Shown here: piece by piece, positions 1-8,687 of the stretch
Layout of the letters: each line of letters starts with the position of its first letter
Position numbering within the stretch: the stretch's first letter is position 1
NCBI GenBank assembly: GCA_026981935.1
Contig: JALSIC010000105.1
Span: 1-37,857, forward strand
Origin: Gammaproteobacteria bacterium
Lineage (GTDB): Bacteria > Pseudomonadota > Gammaproteobacteria > SZUA-140
Length of the DNA: 37,857 bases
Reading direction: 5' to 3'
Made by a program: the position numbers and the translations under genes
The notes under the pieces: model-generated
Databases searched by the model: none
What the model was told of the DNA's origin: nothing
Seen by the model: only the letters and a program-made list of their open reading frames with translations

Positions 1-179
1 CTGCCGTCTCCCGCCCATCCGCCGGAAGGCTGTCATTTCCATACCCGCTGCCCCCATGCCATGGACGCATGCCGCCGCCGCTATCCCGGCAGGACCCGCC
101 TCGATGGCGGCCACTGGGTGCACTGCTATCTGTATGAGTGAGGCGATGAGGGCCTGTGATGCTGTTTCCAGTGTCATTT

Positions 180-473
180 GTCATTCCGAGCGCAGCGGGG
201 AATCCTGGGCCAGTGACATTAGGATTTCTCCCTGCGGTCGAAATGACAGGTGGCTTGTCATGCCACCCTTTTGCCATTCCGAGCGCAGCGAGGAATCCTG
301 GGCCACCGGCACAGGCTTTCTCCCTGCGGTCGAAATGAACAGGTGGCTTGTCATGCCACCCTTTTGTCATTCCGAGCGCAGCGAGGAATCCTGGGTCAGT
401 GACACAGGATTTCTCCCTTCGGTCGAAATGACAGAAGGCAGTCGAAATGACAGAAGGCGGTCGAAATGACAGA
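180..473. repeat. Hairpin repeat array, family A (3 tandem copies)
   Basis: Three units start at 180, 273 and 366, an exact 93 bp period. Each unit begins GTCATTCCGAGCGCAGC and ends near GGTCGAAATGAC, and the two ends are imperfect inverted repeats of about 27 bp around a short loop. A 25 bp linker with TGGCTTGTCATGCCACC separates the units. After the third unit the distal arm is reiterated with an 18 bp period (421-473). Reading frames here give repeated peptides such as HSERSEESW, which are by-products of the repeat. The first 563 bases hold no credible gene. Confidence 0.85.
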
Positions 474-563
474 GAACGGGCGAGCTGACAGCGGGCGCAA
501 CGGGGCGGCTGCTGGACGATGGAGAACTGTCCTGCCTGCTCTTCACCCCGCCACGCCTGCGGG

Positions 564-1826
564 TTATTCCAGCAGTTCGCTGTAGGGAATGACCTCGATG
601 GTTTCGCCCGGCGCGACGGTACGGCCCGCGGGGACCACGGCCAGGCAGTCGGCCCAGGCCACCGCGGAGAACTGGGCGGAGCCCTGCCGGGGATGCAGCA
701 CGGCCCGCAGGCCGTCTTCGGGATGCCGTTCCAGGCGCGCGCGCAGGTATTCGCTGCGGCCGATGGGGTTGCGGCGGGAGAAGCCCGCCTCGGCAGGAAA
801 GCGCCGGGGGAGCCAGCGGGCGGCCCCCTGCATCTTGAGCAGGAAGGGGCGGGCGAAGAGACAGGCGGTGATGAACAGTGAGACGGGGTTGCCCGGCAGG
901 CCCAGCACCGGCGTCTCGCCGATGAATCCGAAGGCCAGGGGTTTGCCCGGCTTGATGGCGATGCGCCACAATTCCAGGCGCCCCAGGGTGGTGATGGCCT
1001 TCTTGATGTGATCCTCTTCGCCTACCGAGGCGCCGCCGCTGGTGAGAATGACATCGGCATCTTCCGCCGCGCCCAGCAGGGCCTCCAGGGTGGTCTCGTA
1101 ATCGTCCGGGATGATGCCCAGGTCCAGGATCTCGCAGCCCAGTCCGTGCAGCAGGCCGTGCAGGGTGTGGCGGTTGGAATTGTAGACCTGGCCCGGTGCC
1201 AGGGGCCGGCCCGGCGGGACCAGCTCGCTGCCCGTGAACACGGTGGCCACCCGCAGCCGCCGGAACACTTCCAGGCCCACGCTGCCGACGGCGGCCGCCA
1301 GTCCCAGGTGCTGGGGACCCAGGCGGATGCCCGCCGGCAGCACCGTCTCCCCGCAGGCCAGATCCTCGCCCCGGCGCCGGACATGCTGGCCGGGGCGGAC
1401 AGGCGTCCGGATGAAGACGCGCCGTAGGGCTTGACCCTCCTCCTCTTGCAGCGTGCACTGTTCCTGGGGAACGACGGCATCGGCGCCGGGCGGCAGGGGC
1501 GCGCCGGTGAAGATGCGCGCAACGTTGCCTGGCTGCAAGGGGCGGGGTGACGTGCCGGCCGTGATGCGCTGGGAGACGGGTAACGTGGCGCCGCCCGGCG
1601 GTATCCGTGCGCTGGCGACTGCATAGCCGTCCATGGCGCTGTTATCGAAGGGCGGCAGATCCATGACGGCCACCAGCGGCGTGGCGAGCAGGCGTCCCAG
1701 GGCCTGGTCCAGGCCCACGGTCTCTGTCGCGCTCACCGGCACGGCCGCAGCCAGCAGGCAGTCCAGCGCCTGGGATTCCGCCACGAGACCACGCTTGCCC
1801 TCTTTCCCAGACATGGAGAGGATCAT
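564..1826 (-). CDS. moeA: Molybdopterin molybdenumtransferase MoeA
   Basis: MoeA inserts molybdate into adenylylated molybdopterin, the last step of molybdenum cofactor synthesis in the cytoplasm. The 420-residue product has the usual family length. It shows the N-terminal DNSAMDGYAV motif (residues 61-70), the VYNSN segment before the MoCF-binding domain (about 214-218), the TSGGASVGEEDH signature (262-273) and GLPGNPVS (309-316). The C-terminal beta-barrel domain ends in EVIPYSELLE. The start at 1826 has no good Shine-Dalgarno sequence; an in-frame ATG at 1814 is an equally possible start and costs only four residues. No other molybdenum gene is in the window, so the gene stands alone between a repeat array and a gene-free stretch. 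Confidence 0.95.
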   Translation of the reverse strand: MILSMSGKEGKRGLVAESQALDCLLAAAVPVSATETVGLDQALGRLLATPLVAVMDLPPFDNSAMDGYAVASARIPPGGATLPVSQRITAGTSPRPLQPGNVARIFTGAPLPPGADAVVPQEQCTLQEEEGQALRRVFIRTPVRPGQHVRRRGEDLACGETVLPAGIRLGPQHLGLAAAVGSVGLEVFRRLRVATVFTGSELVPPGRPLAPGQVYNSNRHTLHGLLHGLGCEILDLGIIPDDYETTLEALLGAAEDADVILTSGGASVGEEDHIKKAITTLGRLELWRIAIKPGKPLAFGFIGETPVLGLPGNPVSLFITACLFARPFLLKMQGAARWLPRRFPAEAGFSRRNPIGRSEYLRARLERHPEDGLRAVLHPRQGSAQFSAVAWADCLAVVPAGRTVAPGETIEVIPYSELLE

Positions 1827-2309
1827 AGCGCAGGAAAACGCGAGTGAACACCCGTATGTACAAAGTTACATGATCCTCGCACGAGGAGCCATCCAACTTT
1901 TTATGAACGACCTCTAAAGCTTTTTCGATGATATGCCGACCAAGAGAACAGTAAGGAGGAGACATTGCTTCCTTGCGCCGGTACTGACCTTTACTCCGTC
2001 ACTGCCGTTGTCTCGCATCCCTTTTTGATGCCCGTAGTTTCCGATCAGATCGACTGATCCCTTTTTTACGATCATTCATCCATCAGGCTGAGCAGAGCAG
2101 GTGGCCGTTGTCCCTGGTGTGCCACTGCGTTGTCGTCTGTTCATAGCTTGATATGTTTGACGCGCGCGGTTCAGTGGGAAGCAATGAGATATTTGATCGT
2201 GTGATTCTTCCCGTGTATTTCCAGGCAGTCCTGTCGTGTAGATATTCGATGCAATGACAAGGTCTGGTGATGATTGGATATGCATATTTTTCCGGGAGGA
2301 TAGGCAGAG
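1827..2309. other. Gene-free stretch between moeA and the chemoreceptor
   Basis: This 483 bp divergent gap contains no convincing reading frame. It must hold the promoters of moeA (minus) and of the chemoreceptor (plus). I could not find a sigma-28 or sigma-54 flagellar-type promoter. The only clear signal is the ribosome binding site GGGAGGA at 2294-2300 in front of the ATG at 2310. Confidence 0.5.
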
Positions 2310-4331
2310 ATGAAAACTTTGATCAAACCAGCCAAGATCTTCATGGCGCAACTGCGTTATTTGCACAAATTTTTGCTGATCCTTTTCATGTTTCTCATTC
2401 CCCTGGGAATCATGGGAACGATGTTGCTGAAAGAAGCCGGCGATGAAATCCGTCTGATCGGAGAGAAGTACGAAGGGGTCGCCTATCTCCGCGAGATCCG
2501 CCCGCTTCTGGAACACATTTCGAAATACAGCGGCATGATCATTGCAAAACGTAATGGCAGCGATATTTTCGAAGCGCGGATCGACAGCGTGATTCGCGTT
2601 ATCGATGAGGCATTCCGCAGTATCTCCGACATGAATGAAGCGTGGGATACTCCTCAGACGAAGCAGAAATTCAAGGATGTTTTGAGTGAATGGCGTTCGC
2701 TAAAGACCCAGATCGATAATTTGTCGGCGACAGAGTTATTTGCCAGATTCAACCGTCTCATCGAGCATGTCACAGAGTTTGTGAGGCAGGTCGGAGATGA
2801 TGCCGGTCTCGTTCTGGGGCTGGACATCGGTTCATATTACCTATCGGACATTCTGATCAAGCACCTGCCTTTGTTGACGGGTGCCATGGGCCAGATCCGC
2901 GGGCTGGGCGCGGGCATTGCATCCAGTGGGTTTCGGGATGATGAAACAGCCATCTATCTCGTGACGCTCATGGATCAGGTGAAGCAGGCGGGCAAGGCCA
3001 TCCACCATGGACTTGACATGATTGAACGGGAAATGCCATCGGTTCAAGAGTCGTTCCGCGGCGCAGACGAGAAGGCTGTCGCTTTGACTAAGCGTTTTTT
3101 CGACGTGGTTTCCCGGGAACTGACCGATACAGATGAAATCACTATCGACGTGGATGAGTTCTTTGCCATTGCGACGGAATCGATCGATGCATCGCTCAGC
3201 CTTTACGATGCCATATTGCCCATACTGGAAAATGACCTGCTGGAAAAACGGGCAGCAGCGAAGGATGCGTTGATCCTGACGGCGGTCGTTTCCGGATTGG
3301 TGTTGTTCGTCCTGGCGTATCTTTTCGCGGGATTTTATTTCTCGGTCAACGATAATGTCTCTGCCATCAATGGCGCATTGTCTCGTTTGGCGGAAGGCGA
3401 CATGAGGGTGCGGGTCCAATCCATCGGGCGTGATGAGCTGGGGCAGGTGGCCGAAGGAGTCAACAATCTGGCTCAGGGTTTTTCCTCTCTTGCAGGCAGT
3501 ATCGCATCATCGGCCCAGCAGGTGGCCGCATCCTCTGAAGAGCTGACGAACATTATGGAACAGAGCAGCCAGAGCATCCGGGAACAGCAGGCCCAGACGG
3601 AAGAAGTGGCGACCGCCATGAATGAAATGACAGCCACAGTGCAGGAGGTTGGCGGTAACATTCTCAATACGGCCAATGCCGCCGAGGAGGCCAACAGGGA
3701 AACCGGCGAGGGTCGCCAACTGGTGGATGAAACCGTCGAAGCGATCAAAAACCTGTCCGATCGCATCGAGCATGCTGCCGCTGTGATTCAGTCAGTAGAG
3801 CAGGACAGCATGAATATCGGCACGGTTCTGGATGTGATTCGTGGTGTTGCCGAACAGACCAATCTTCTGGCCTTGAATGCGGCAATAGAAGCCGCCAGGG
3901 CAGGGGAGCAGGGCCGGGGATTTGCCGTGGTCGCCGATGAAGTCAGAACTCTGGCCGGCCGTACTCAGCAGTCCACGGAAGAGATTCACGAGATTATTGA
4001 GAAACTGCAGGCAGGGTCCCGCAATGCGGTTGCGGTGATGGAGTCAAGCCGGGAGGAGACACACATGGTGGTGGATAAGGCCGGCAAGGCAGGCGAAGCA
4101 CTGGCATCAATTGCGCATGCCGTGAACCAGATCAAGGATATGAGCCATCACATCGCAAGCGCAGCGGAACAACAGAGCGCGGTTGCGGAAGAGATCAATC
4201 GGAATGTCGTAAATATCTCCGACATGGCCAATGAAACCTCGCAAGGGGCGCAACAAACCGCCCAGGCCAGTGAGGATCTGGCCAGGCTGGCCAGCGAACT
4301 CCAGGCCTCGGTGGAACGGTTCAGGATCTGA
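2310..4331 (+). CDS. Methyl-accepting chemotaxis protein, transmembrane
   Basis: This 673-residue chemoreceptor passes a ligand signal to CheA/CheW. Transmembrane segment 1 is at about residues 21-40 and segment 2 at about 320-344. They enclose a helical periplasmic sensor of about 275 residues, long enough for a double four-helix (HBM-like) bundle; its ligand is unknown. A HAMP domain follows at about 345-395. The cytoplasmic coiled coil has the conserved hairpin tip with [20 protein letters not shown] around residues 515-534. There is no C-terminal CheR-docking pentapeptide: the chain ends VERFRI. The start is well supported by GGGAGGA nine bases upstream. Codon use looks less GC-rich than in neighbouring genes. 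No che genes are nearby, so it must join an array encoded elsewhere. Confidence 0.95.
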   Translation: MKTLIKPAKIFMAQLRYLHKFLLILFMFLIPLGIMGTMLLKEAGDEIRLIGEKYEGVAYLREIRPLLEHISKYSGMIIAKRNGSDIFEARIDSVIRVIDEAFRSISDMNEAWDTPQTKQKFKDVLSEWRSLKTQIDNLSATELFARFNRLIEHVTEFVRQVGDDAGLVLGLDIGSYYLSDILIKHLPLLTGAMGQIRGLGAGIASSGFRDDETAIYLVTLMDQVKQAGKAIHHGLDMIEREMPSVQESFRGADEKAVALTKRFFDVVSRELTDTDEITIDVDEFFAIATESIDASLSLYDAILPILENDLLEKRAAAKDALILTAVVSGLVLFVLAYLFAGFYFSVNDNVSAINGALSRLAEGDMRVRVQSIGRDELGQVAEGVNNLAQGFSSLAGSIASSAQQVAASSEELTNIMEQSSQSIREQQAQTEEVATAMNEMTATVQEVGGNILNTANAAEEANRETGEGRQLVDETVEAIKNLSDRIEHAAAVIQSVEQDSMNIGTVLDVIRGVAEQTNLLALNAAIEAARAGEQGRGFAVVADEVRTLAGRTQQSTEEIHEIIEKLQAGSRNAVAVMESSREETHMVVDKAGKAGEALASIAHAVNQIKDMSHHIASAAEQQSAVAEEINRNVVNISDMANETSQGAQQTAQASEDLARLASELQASVERFRI

Positions 4332-4626
4332 TATAACGGGTGGCAGAGACAGCAACCACGTCTCCGAGATTGTGGGGCGATGATGCCTTGCCTGCGCCCG
4401 TGTGCCATCCAATTGAGAGAAACGGGAATGTGAGATAGAATCCAGAAAGCCGAGCGACATGTACATGGAACGCGCCTGGAAAGCGATGGAGCACGCCCAG
4501 CATTTCTCTCGCTCGATTTTCATGCCGCATAACATCAGCCCTGACCGTGCGGCGGTTGAATCGGCCTGGCCCTATCCCCGCCTCCCAAAATATCTCATGA
4601 GTCGTACCTTCTGGCGCCGAACCCGT

Positions 4627-4832
4627 CAGTTCGGTAGCCTGGATGAAGCGCTGCAAGAGCGCAATCCGGGAAACCAGATGGCAAAACCCCCGCACCCGGA
4701 TTGCGATCCACTCCATCCGGGGTACACATTTTGATATGGACAATTATGAGACCCTTAAAATTGCTGACTGACGGCCATCATGTATGGGTGCAGGCCCCAT
4801 GGACCGGAATCCAGGGAGAAGCGCAGTCCGGC
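4627..4832. repeat. Interspersed repeat, family B copy 1
   Basis: The copy opens CAGTTCGGTAGCCTGGATGA. It contains the inverted pair GTAGCCTGGATGAAGC ... CATCCGGGGTAC, then TACACATTTTGATATGGACA, and later GACGGCCATCATGT and CGGAATCCAGG. Nearly the same order of blocks occurs at 18213-18455, and a shorter version at 35674-35790. It fills much of the 606 bp gap between the chemoreceptor and the next gene. I see no gene in that gap, including 4332-4626 and 4833-4937. Confidence 0.8.
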
Positions 4833-4937
4833 ATGGCATTCGGAGGACAGATGACAGAGGTCAGAGGAGATGGTCGCCATGAAAAGAGGGCGGCGAGTGA
4901 GACAGCTTCCGTCCATGCCAGAGGAGGTGCCTGATCG

Positions 4938-7226
4938 ATGAAAGATCTCAAGTCCTTGCTGGACGCCATCTGCACGGAGATGCACATCGACGAGGAGGAT
5001 ATCCGCCTGCGCAAGATGCATCTCGGGCTGACCGCCGAAGAGGAGGCCCGGCTGCGCGATGTCCACGACCGCCTGGAGGATTTCCGGGGGCGTTTTCTGG
5101 ATGAGCTGTACGACGGTTTCATGCGCTTTCCGCCCACCGCCGCCCTGCTGGGCGATGAGGCGCAGATGCGCAGGTTGAAGCAGAGCCAGGGCCGCTATTT
5201 CGACTCCCTTACCGGCGGAAACTATGGTTGGGATTACATACGCAACCGGCTCCTGGTGGGTGCCGTCCATCACCACGTGGGCCTGGATACCAAGTGGTAC
5301 CTGGGGGCCTACAGCAAATATGTCATCGCGCTGCTGCATTACCTCGGCGAGATTTTCGATCCGGCGACGCCGCAATACCGTGATGTCATGGCGGCCCTGA
5401 TCAAGATCATCTTCCTGGACATGGGGCTGGCCATGGATGCCTATCTCCATGCCGGCAGGATGAACGAGGCCGCGCTCAGGGCCTATTCCGAGTCCCTGGT
5501 GGCCAACACCCCCTGCGGGATGCTGGTGCTTGCGCAGGATCTGCGGGTGATCTCGGCCAATCCCGCCGCCCGGCGCCTGTTGCAGCTCTACGAGGACGTG
5601 GAGGGACTGGCCCTGGACAGTTTCTTCCCCGTGGACGAGGTCCGCCAGCTCTCCCAGGCGGCCTGGCAGGATGGCCATGCCAGTTGCAACATCTTTCTGC
5701 CCTTCGCCGGTGGCGAGACCCGCAACCTCCTGGTGTCTTTCGCCCGCCTGTCTCCCATAGAAGACGGCAGGGGAGAACCCCTCAATGAGGCTGCACTGCT
5801 CATGACCATCGAGGATTTCACCCAGTTGTGGCGGGCCAGCAGCGAGATGGCGCGCATGAGCAATTACGACGATCTCACCGGCCTGCCCAACCGGCGCCTG
5901 TTCCAGGAACTGGCGCAGCACGCCATCGGCAGGGCCCGGCAGCGATCGGGCAGGCTGGCGATTCTCTTTCTGGACCTGAACCGCTTCAAGGACATCAATG
6001 ACACCCTGGGACATGCCGCCGGCGACGCCCTGCTGCAGACCGTGGCCCTGCGTCTCAAGGGCGTGCTGCGGCGCAACGACGTCGTCTCCCATTTCGGTGG
6101 TGACCGCTTCACCATCCTCCTGCAGGGCCTCTATGACAGGCAGGACTGCATCCAGGCCATCCACAAGATCCAGCATGTCTTTGCCAGCCCCTACGTCGTT
6201 GCCGACCGTGAACTCTTCCTCTCTGCCAATATCGGGGTCAGTTTCTTTCCCCATGACGGCGAGGATCCCCAGTCCCTGTTGAAATACGCCGATGCCGCGC
6301 TGCACCGATCCAAGGAGCAGGGGACGGGAGCCTACTGTTTTTTCCGCAGCGGCATGGACAACAATGCCCGGCAGGCCCTGAGCCTGACCACCGAATTGCG
6401 CCAGGCCCTGGAGCAGCACCAGTTCTGCCTCCATTACCAGCCCATCATCGATCTCGATGCCGGCCGCATCGCCAGTGTCGAGGCCCTGCTGCGCTGGCGC
6501 AGGCCGGACGGGGAACTGGTGCCACCCCTGCAGTTTCTGCCCCACCTGGAAGAAAGCGGACTGATCAAGGAGGTCGGCGACTGGGTGTTGCTGGAGGCGT
6601 GCACCCTGGCCGGCGGGGCGGGGCATGAGGCGTCCCATCCCCTCGCGGTGTCGGTCAACGTCAGCAGCGTTCAGCTCAACGATCCCGAATTCAGTCAGCG
6701 GGTCTTCCATATCCTGGCCCGGACCGGACTCGATCCCGGGAGGCTGGAGCTGGAGCTGACCGAGAGCATGCTCATCGAGCGCACCGGCGTGACGGCGGAC
6801 AATATCAATTGTCTCGCGGAGATGGGGGTGCGCCTGGCCATCGACGATTTCGGTATCGGCTATTCCTCCCTCGCCTATCTCAAGCGTTTTCCCCTCCATA
6901 CCCTGAAGATCGACCGTTCCTTCATCCAGGACATCTGCGAGGATGGCCAGGGCGCGGCGGTGGCGCGTACCATCGTCTCCCTGGGGCGGGCCCTGTCCTT
7001 GCGGGTGGTGGCCGAGGGGGTGGAGACCCCCGCCCAGTTACAGTTGCTCAAGCGCTGGGGCTGCAGCGCCGTGCAGGGCTATCTCCTCTGTCGACCCGTC
7101 GGGCACCGGGCGCTGGAGCCCCTGCTGGGCCGGGACTGGCTTGCGGTCTGCGCGACGCTGCCCGGTGGCGGTCCGGCCACCGGCTCCTTTTCTGGAGTCA
7201 CTGATCCTGAGGAGAGTCGTCGCTGA
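4938..7226 (+). CDS. Globin-coupled sensor c-di-GMP phosphodiesterase with degenerate GGDEF
   Basis: The 762-residue soluble protein has an N-terminal protoglobin domain (about 1-175). The likely heme-ligating His111 lies in VHHHVGL, followed by KWYLGAYS, as in HemAT/DosC-type oxygen sensors. A PAS-like region covers about 180-300, a GGDEF domain about 308-470 and an EAL domain about 485-735. The GGDEF active site reads GGDRF (387-391), so cyclase activity is probably lost, but the inhibitory-site motif RRND (378-381) is kept five residues before it. The EAL residues are all present: EALLRW (515-520), NVSS, ELTES, DDFG (636-639), AEGVET and QGY. I infer an oxygen- or NO-controlled phosphodiesterase that binds GTP or c-di-GMP on its GGDEF domain. 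GAGGAGG at 4921-4927 supports the start. The last 29 bp overlap the convergent ANTAR gene. Confidence 0.93.
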   Translation: MKDLKSLLDAICTEMHIDEEDIRLRKMHLGLTAEEEARLRDVHDRLEDFRGRFLDELYDGFMRFPPTAALLGDEAQMRRLKQSQGRYFDSLTGGNYGWDYIRNRLLVGAVHHHVGLDTKWYLGAYSKYVIALLHYLGEIFDPATPQYRDVMAALIKIIFLDMGLAMDAYLHAGRMNEAALRAYSESLVANTPCGMLVLAQDLRVISANPAARRLLQLYEDVEGLALDSFFPVDEVRQLSQAAWQDGHASCNIFLPFAGGETRNLLVSFARLSPIEDGRGEPLNEAALLMTIEDFTQLWRASSEMARMSNYDDLTGLPNRRLFQELAQHAIGRARQRSGRLAILFLDLNRFKDINDTLGHAAGDALLQTVALRLKGVLRRNDVVSHFGGDRFTILLQGLYDRQDCIQAIHKIQHVFASPYVVADRELFLSANIGVSFFPHDGEDPQSLLKYADAALHRSKEQGTGAYCFFRSGMDNNARQALSLTTELRQALEQHQFCLHYQPIIDLDAGRIASVEALLRWRRPDGELVPPLQFLPHLEESGLIKEVGDWVLLEACTLAGGAGHEASHPLAVSVNVSSVQLNDPEFSQRVFHILARTGLDPGRLELELTESMLIERTGVTADNINCLAEMGVRLAIDDFGIGYSSLAYLKRFPLHTLKIDRSFIQDICEDGQGAAVARTIVSLGRALSLRVVAEGVETPAQLQLLKRWGCSAVQGYLLCRPVGHRALEPLLGRDWLAVCATLPGGGPATGSFSGVTDPEESRR

Positions 7227-7878
7227 GGCGTCGCGGGCGGCGTTTGTCAGTCTTGATCCGCTTGAGGGTCGCGGTCCTTTCCATCTGGTAGATGCGGTTG
7301 GTCAGCTCATTGCGCCGGTCCGTGGCCTGCACCAGTTCCTCGGCCACCTCGGCCAGTTTGCGCCGCTCCGAGCGGGCAAAGGCACGCAGGGTCTCGAAGG
7401 CCTCGATCTGGCTGACGTGGAACCGCTCCATGTAGATCCCGATGGCGACGCTGATGTGGCGGTTGACGGTCTGGGCGCGCAGCAGGCGTTCCCGGCTGTC
7501 ATGCAGCTCGGTGAGTTCGTCGCGGATGTCCAGGGCGGATTCGATGGCGGGTATGATCTTGGTGGTGTCCAGGGGCCTGACAAGGCAGCCCAGCGCACCT
7601 TTCCTGGTTGCTTGCTCCACCACTGCCTGATCCTCTTGGGCGGTAAAGAAGAGGCTGTAGACGCCAGACTCCTGGCGCAGGCGGGCCACCAGCTCTATGC
7701 CCGTGGCATCGGGCAGGCACAGGTTCACCAGGGCAAGGTCCGGGACGGTTTCTTTTGCTATCGCCAATGCCTCTTCGATGCTGGATGTCTCCAGCACGTG
7801 GTACCCGGCATGGCGCAACCCTGTGCCCAGCGTATCCAGTACGGAGCGGTCTTCATCGATGAGTAGTATTTTGGCCAT
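7198..7878 (-). CDS. ANTAR-domain response regulator with degenerate receiver
   Basis: The 226-residue protein has an N-terminal receiver (about 1-115), a short coiled linker (120-140) and an ANTAR domain (about 137-190; AIGIYMERFHVSQIEAFETL). ANTAR domains bind paired RNA hairpins and prevent transcription termination, as in AmiR and NasT. In the receiver the acidic pair (D8, D10) and T79 are present. The phosphoacceptor position in VNLCLPD is Asn52 instead of Asp, and the conserved Lys is Arg101 in VRPLD. It is therefore unlikely to be controlled by ordinary phosphorylation. There is no kinase partner; the nearest gene is the convergent globin-coupled phosphodiesterase, whose 3' end it overlaps. 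The start MAKILLIDED is typical although no Shine-Dalgarno sequence is visible. The C-terminal tail is basic, then acidic. Confidence 0.9.
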   Translation of the reverse strand: MAKILLIDEDRSVLDTLGTGLRHAGYHVLETSSIEEALAIAKETVPDLALVNLCLPDATGIELVARLRQESGVYSLFFTAQEDQAVVEQATRKGALGCLVRPLDTTKIIPAIESALDIRDELTELHDSRERLLRAQTVNRHISVAIGIYMERFHVSQIEAFETLRAFARSERRKLAEVAEELVQATDRRNELTNRIYQMERTATLKRIKTDKRRPRRLSDDSPQDQ

Positions 7879-8069
7879 ATATAAAATGTTGTCTGAAAAA
7901 CATTTTTTACAGAAAATCGGGCTTGTTTAAGGGCCACCAAGTGGCAATGGTATGCAGGGAAGAGGGCTGTAGAGCCAGCGAAGCAGCCGGGCGGGGTTTA
8001 GGGGCCGGCACGATGTTGTATTTTAATGTAAAGGGATGTTCCAGGTAATAGTGCTTCTCATTCCTGCCA

Positions 8070-8208
8070 GATTAAGGCAATCGTAGTAAAACAGCTGGTA
8101 AAGCGGCCTTCAGAGTGATCCGGGCGTTCTGGATCAAGGGGCGGCCTGCAGGGAATGCCCGCCCAGCTACCCGCAGAAGGCTGCTTTACTATCGATCATC
8201 TTGGTAAA
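8070..8208. mobile_element. Structured inverted-repeat element, rearranged copy (element 3)
   Basis: The right end (8174-8208) contains GCTTTACTATCGAT as in the element at 36913-37171. The left end GATTAAGGCAATCG resembles that element's left terminus. Bases 8096-8157 match the reverse complement of that element's right part (GTAAAGCGGC, TTCAGAG, GATCAAGG, GCAGGGAATG). GTAAAGCGGCCTTCAG (8098-8113) can pair with 8174-8189 at 14 of 16 positions. It looks like a shortened, rearranged relative. No coding potential. Confidence 0.6.
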
Positions 8209-8331
8209 TACCATATGAAATATATATATATTATGAAGAGTTTTTCAAGGAGTGGGGCTGGTAGCATTGCTCCCGAACGTGGGTGGAGAGTGCGGCTTTC
8301 AACAAACCTTCGTGTTCCGGGGGGCTGAAGC

Positions 8332-8618
8332 TTATTAACCCGGCAACAATATATGTCATGTTCAGCCGCCGCGTGCGGACACGCAGCAAGGCGGCGGAGC
8401 GCCGCTGTAGTCATTCTACAGCAAGCTTCGCCAACACCGTCTGCATGCGCGCACGCGGCGGCCTGCCATATGAATTTCAACAAGTCAGGCGTTTCAGGCA
8501 GGCGCCGGCTCGGTGTTGCGGCACTTGGCAAGGGCCGGGCCATTCCCTGCGTGCCGCGCCTTGATCCAGCACCTGCCTGAAACGCTGAACACGATATATA
8601 TTGTTGCCGGGTTAATAA
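8332..8618. mobile_element. Structured inverted-repeat element (element 1), MITE-like
   Basis: A 35 bp terminal inverted repeat (8332-8366 and 8584-8618; 33 of 35 match) begins TTATTAACCCGGCAAC. Inside are two perfect inverted repeats. Arm A pairs 8366-8377 (CCGCCGCGTGCG) with 8450-8461 and contains the small hairpin CTGTAG-CTACAG. Arm B pairs 8489-8502 (GCGTTTCAGGCAGG) with 8572-8585 and has a second stem, 8518-8524 with 8551-8557. No transposase or credible reading frame lies inside and no clear target duplication flanks it. Together with element 3 it fills the 809 bp gap between the ANTAR and HD-GYP genes; I see no gene there. Confidence 0.75.
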
Positions 8619-8687
8619 CTCCCCTGTCCCTCCCTCTGGCGGCCCTGAGTCCGCGAGTCCCCGTTCTCGGCCAGGCCCGCTCTCAAC

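Noticed and set aside
56-469. Open frame of 137 codons with repeated HSERSEESW peptides
   Set aside because: It is a translation of the family A hairpin repeats; similar frames at 28812-29627 and 37220-37856 have the same origin.
2100-2309. Flagellar sigma-28 or sigma-54 promoter for the chemoreceptor
   Set aside because: I looked for TAAA-N15-GCCGATAA and TGGC-N8-TTGC patterns and found none.
4459-4734. Open frame of 91 codons in the gap after the chemoreceptor
   Set aside because: Its second half is translated family B repeat and no ribosome binding site precedes it.
4755-6899. Open frame of 714 codons on the minus strand
   Set aside because: Antisense to the globin-coupled EAL gene, whose domains are unambiguous.
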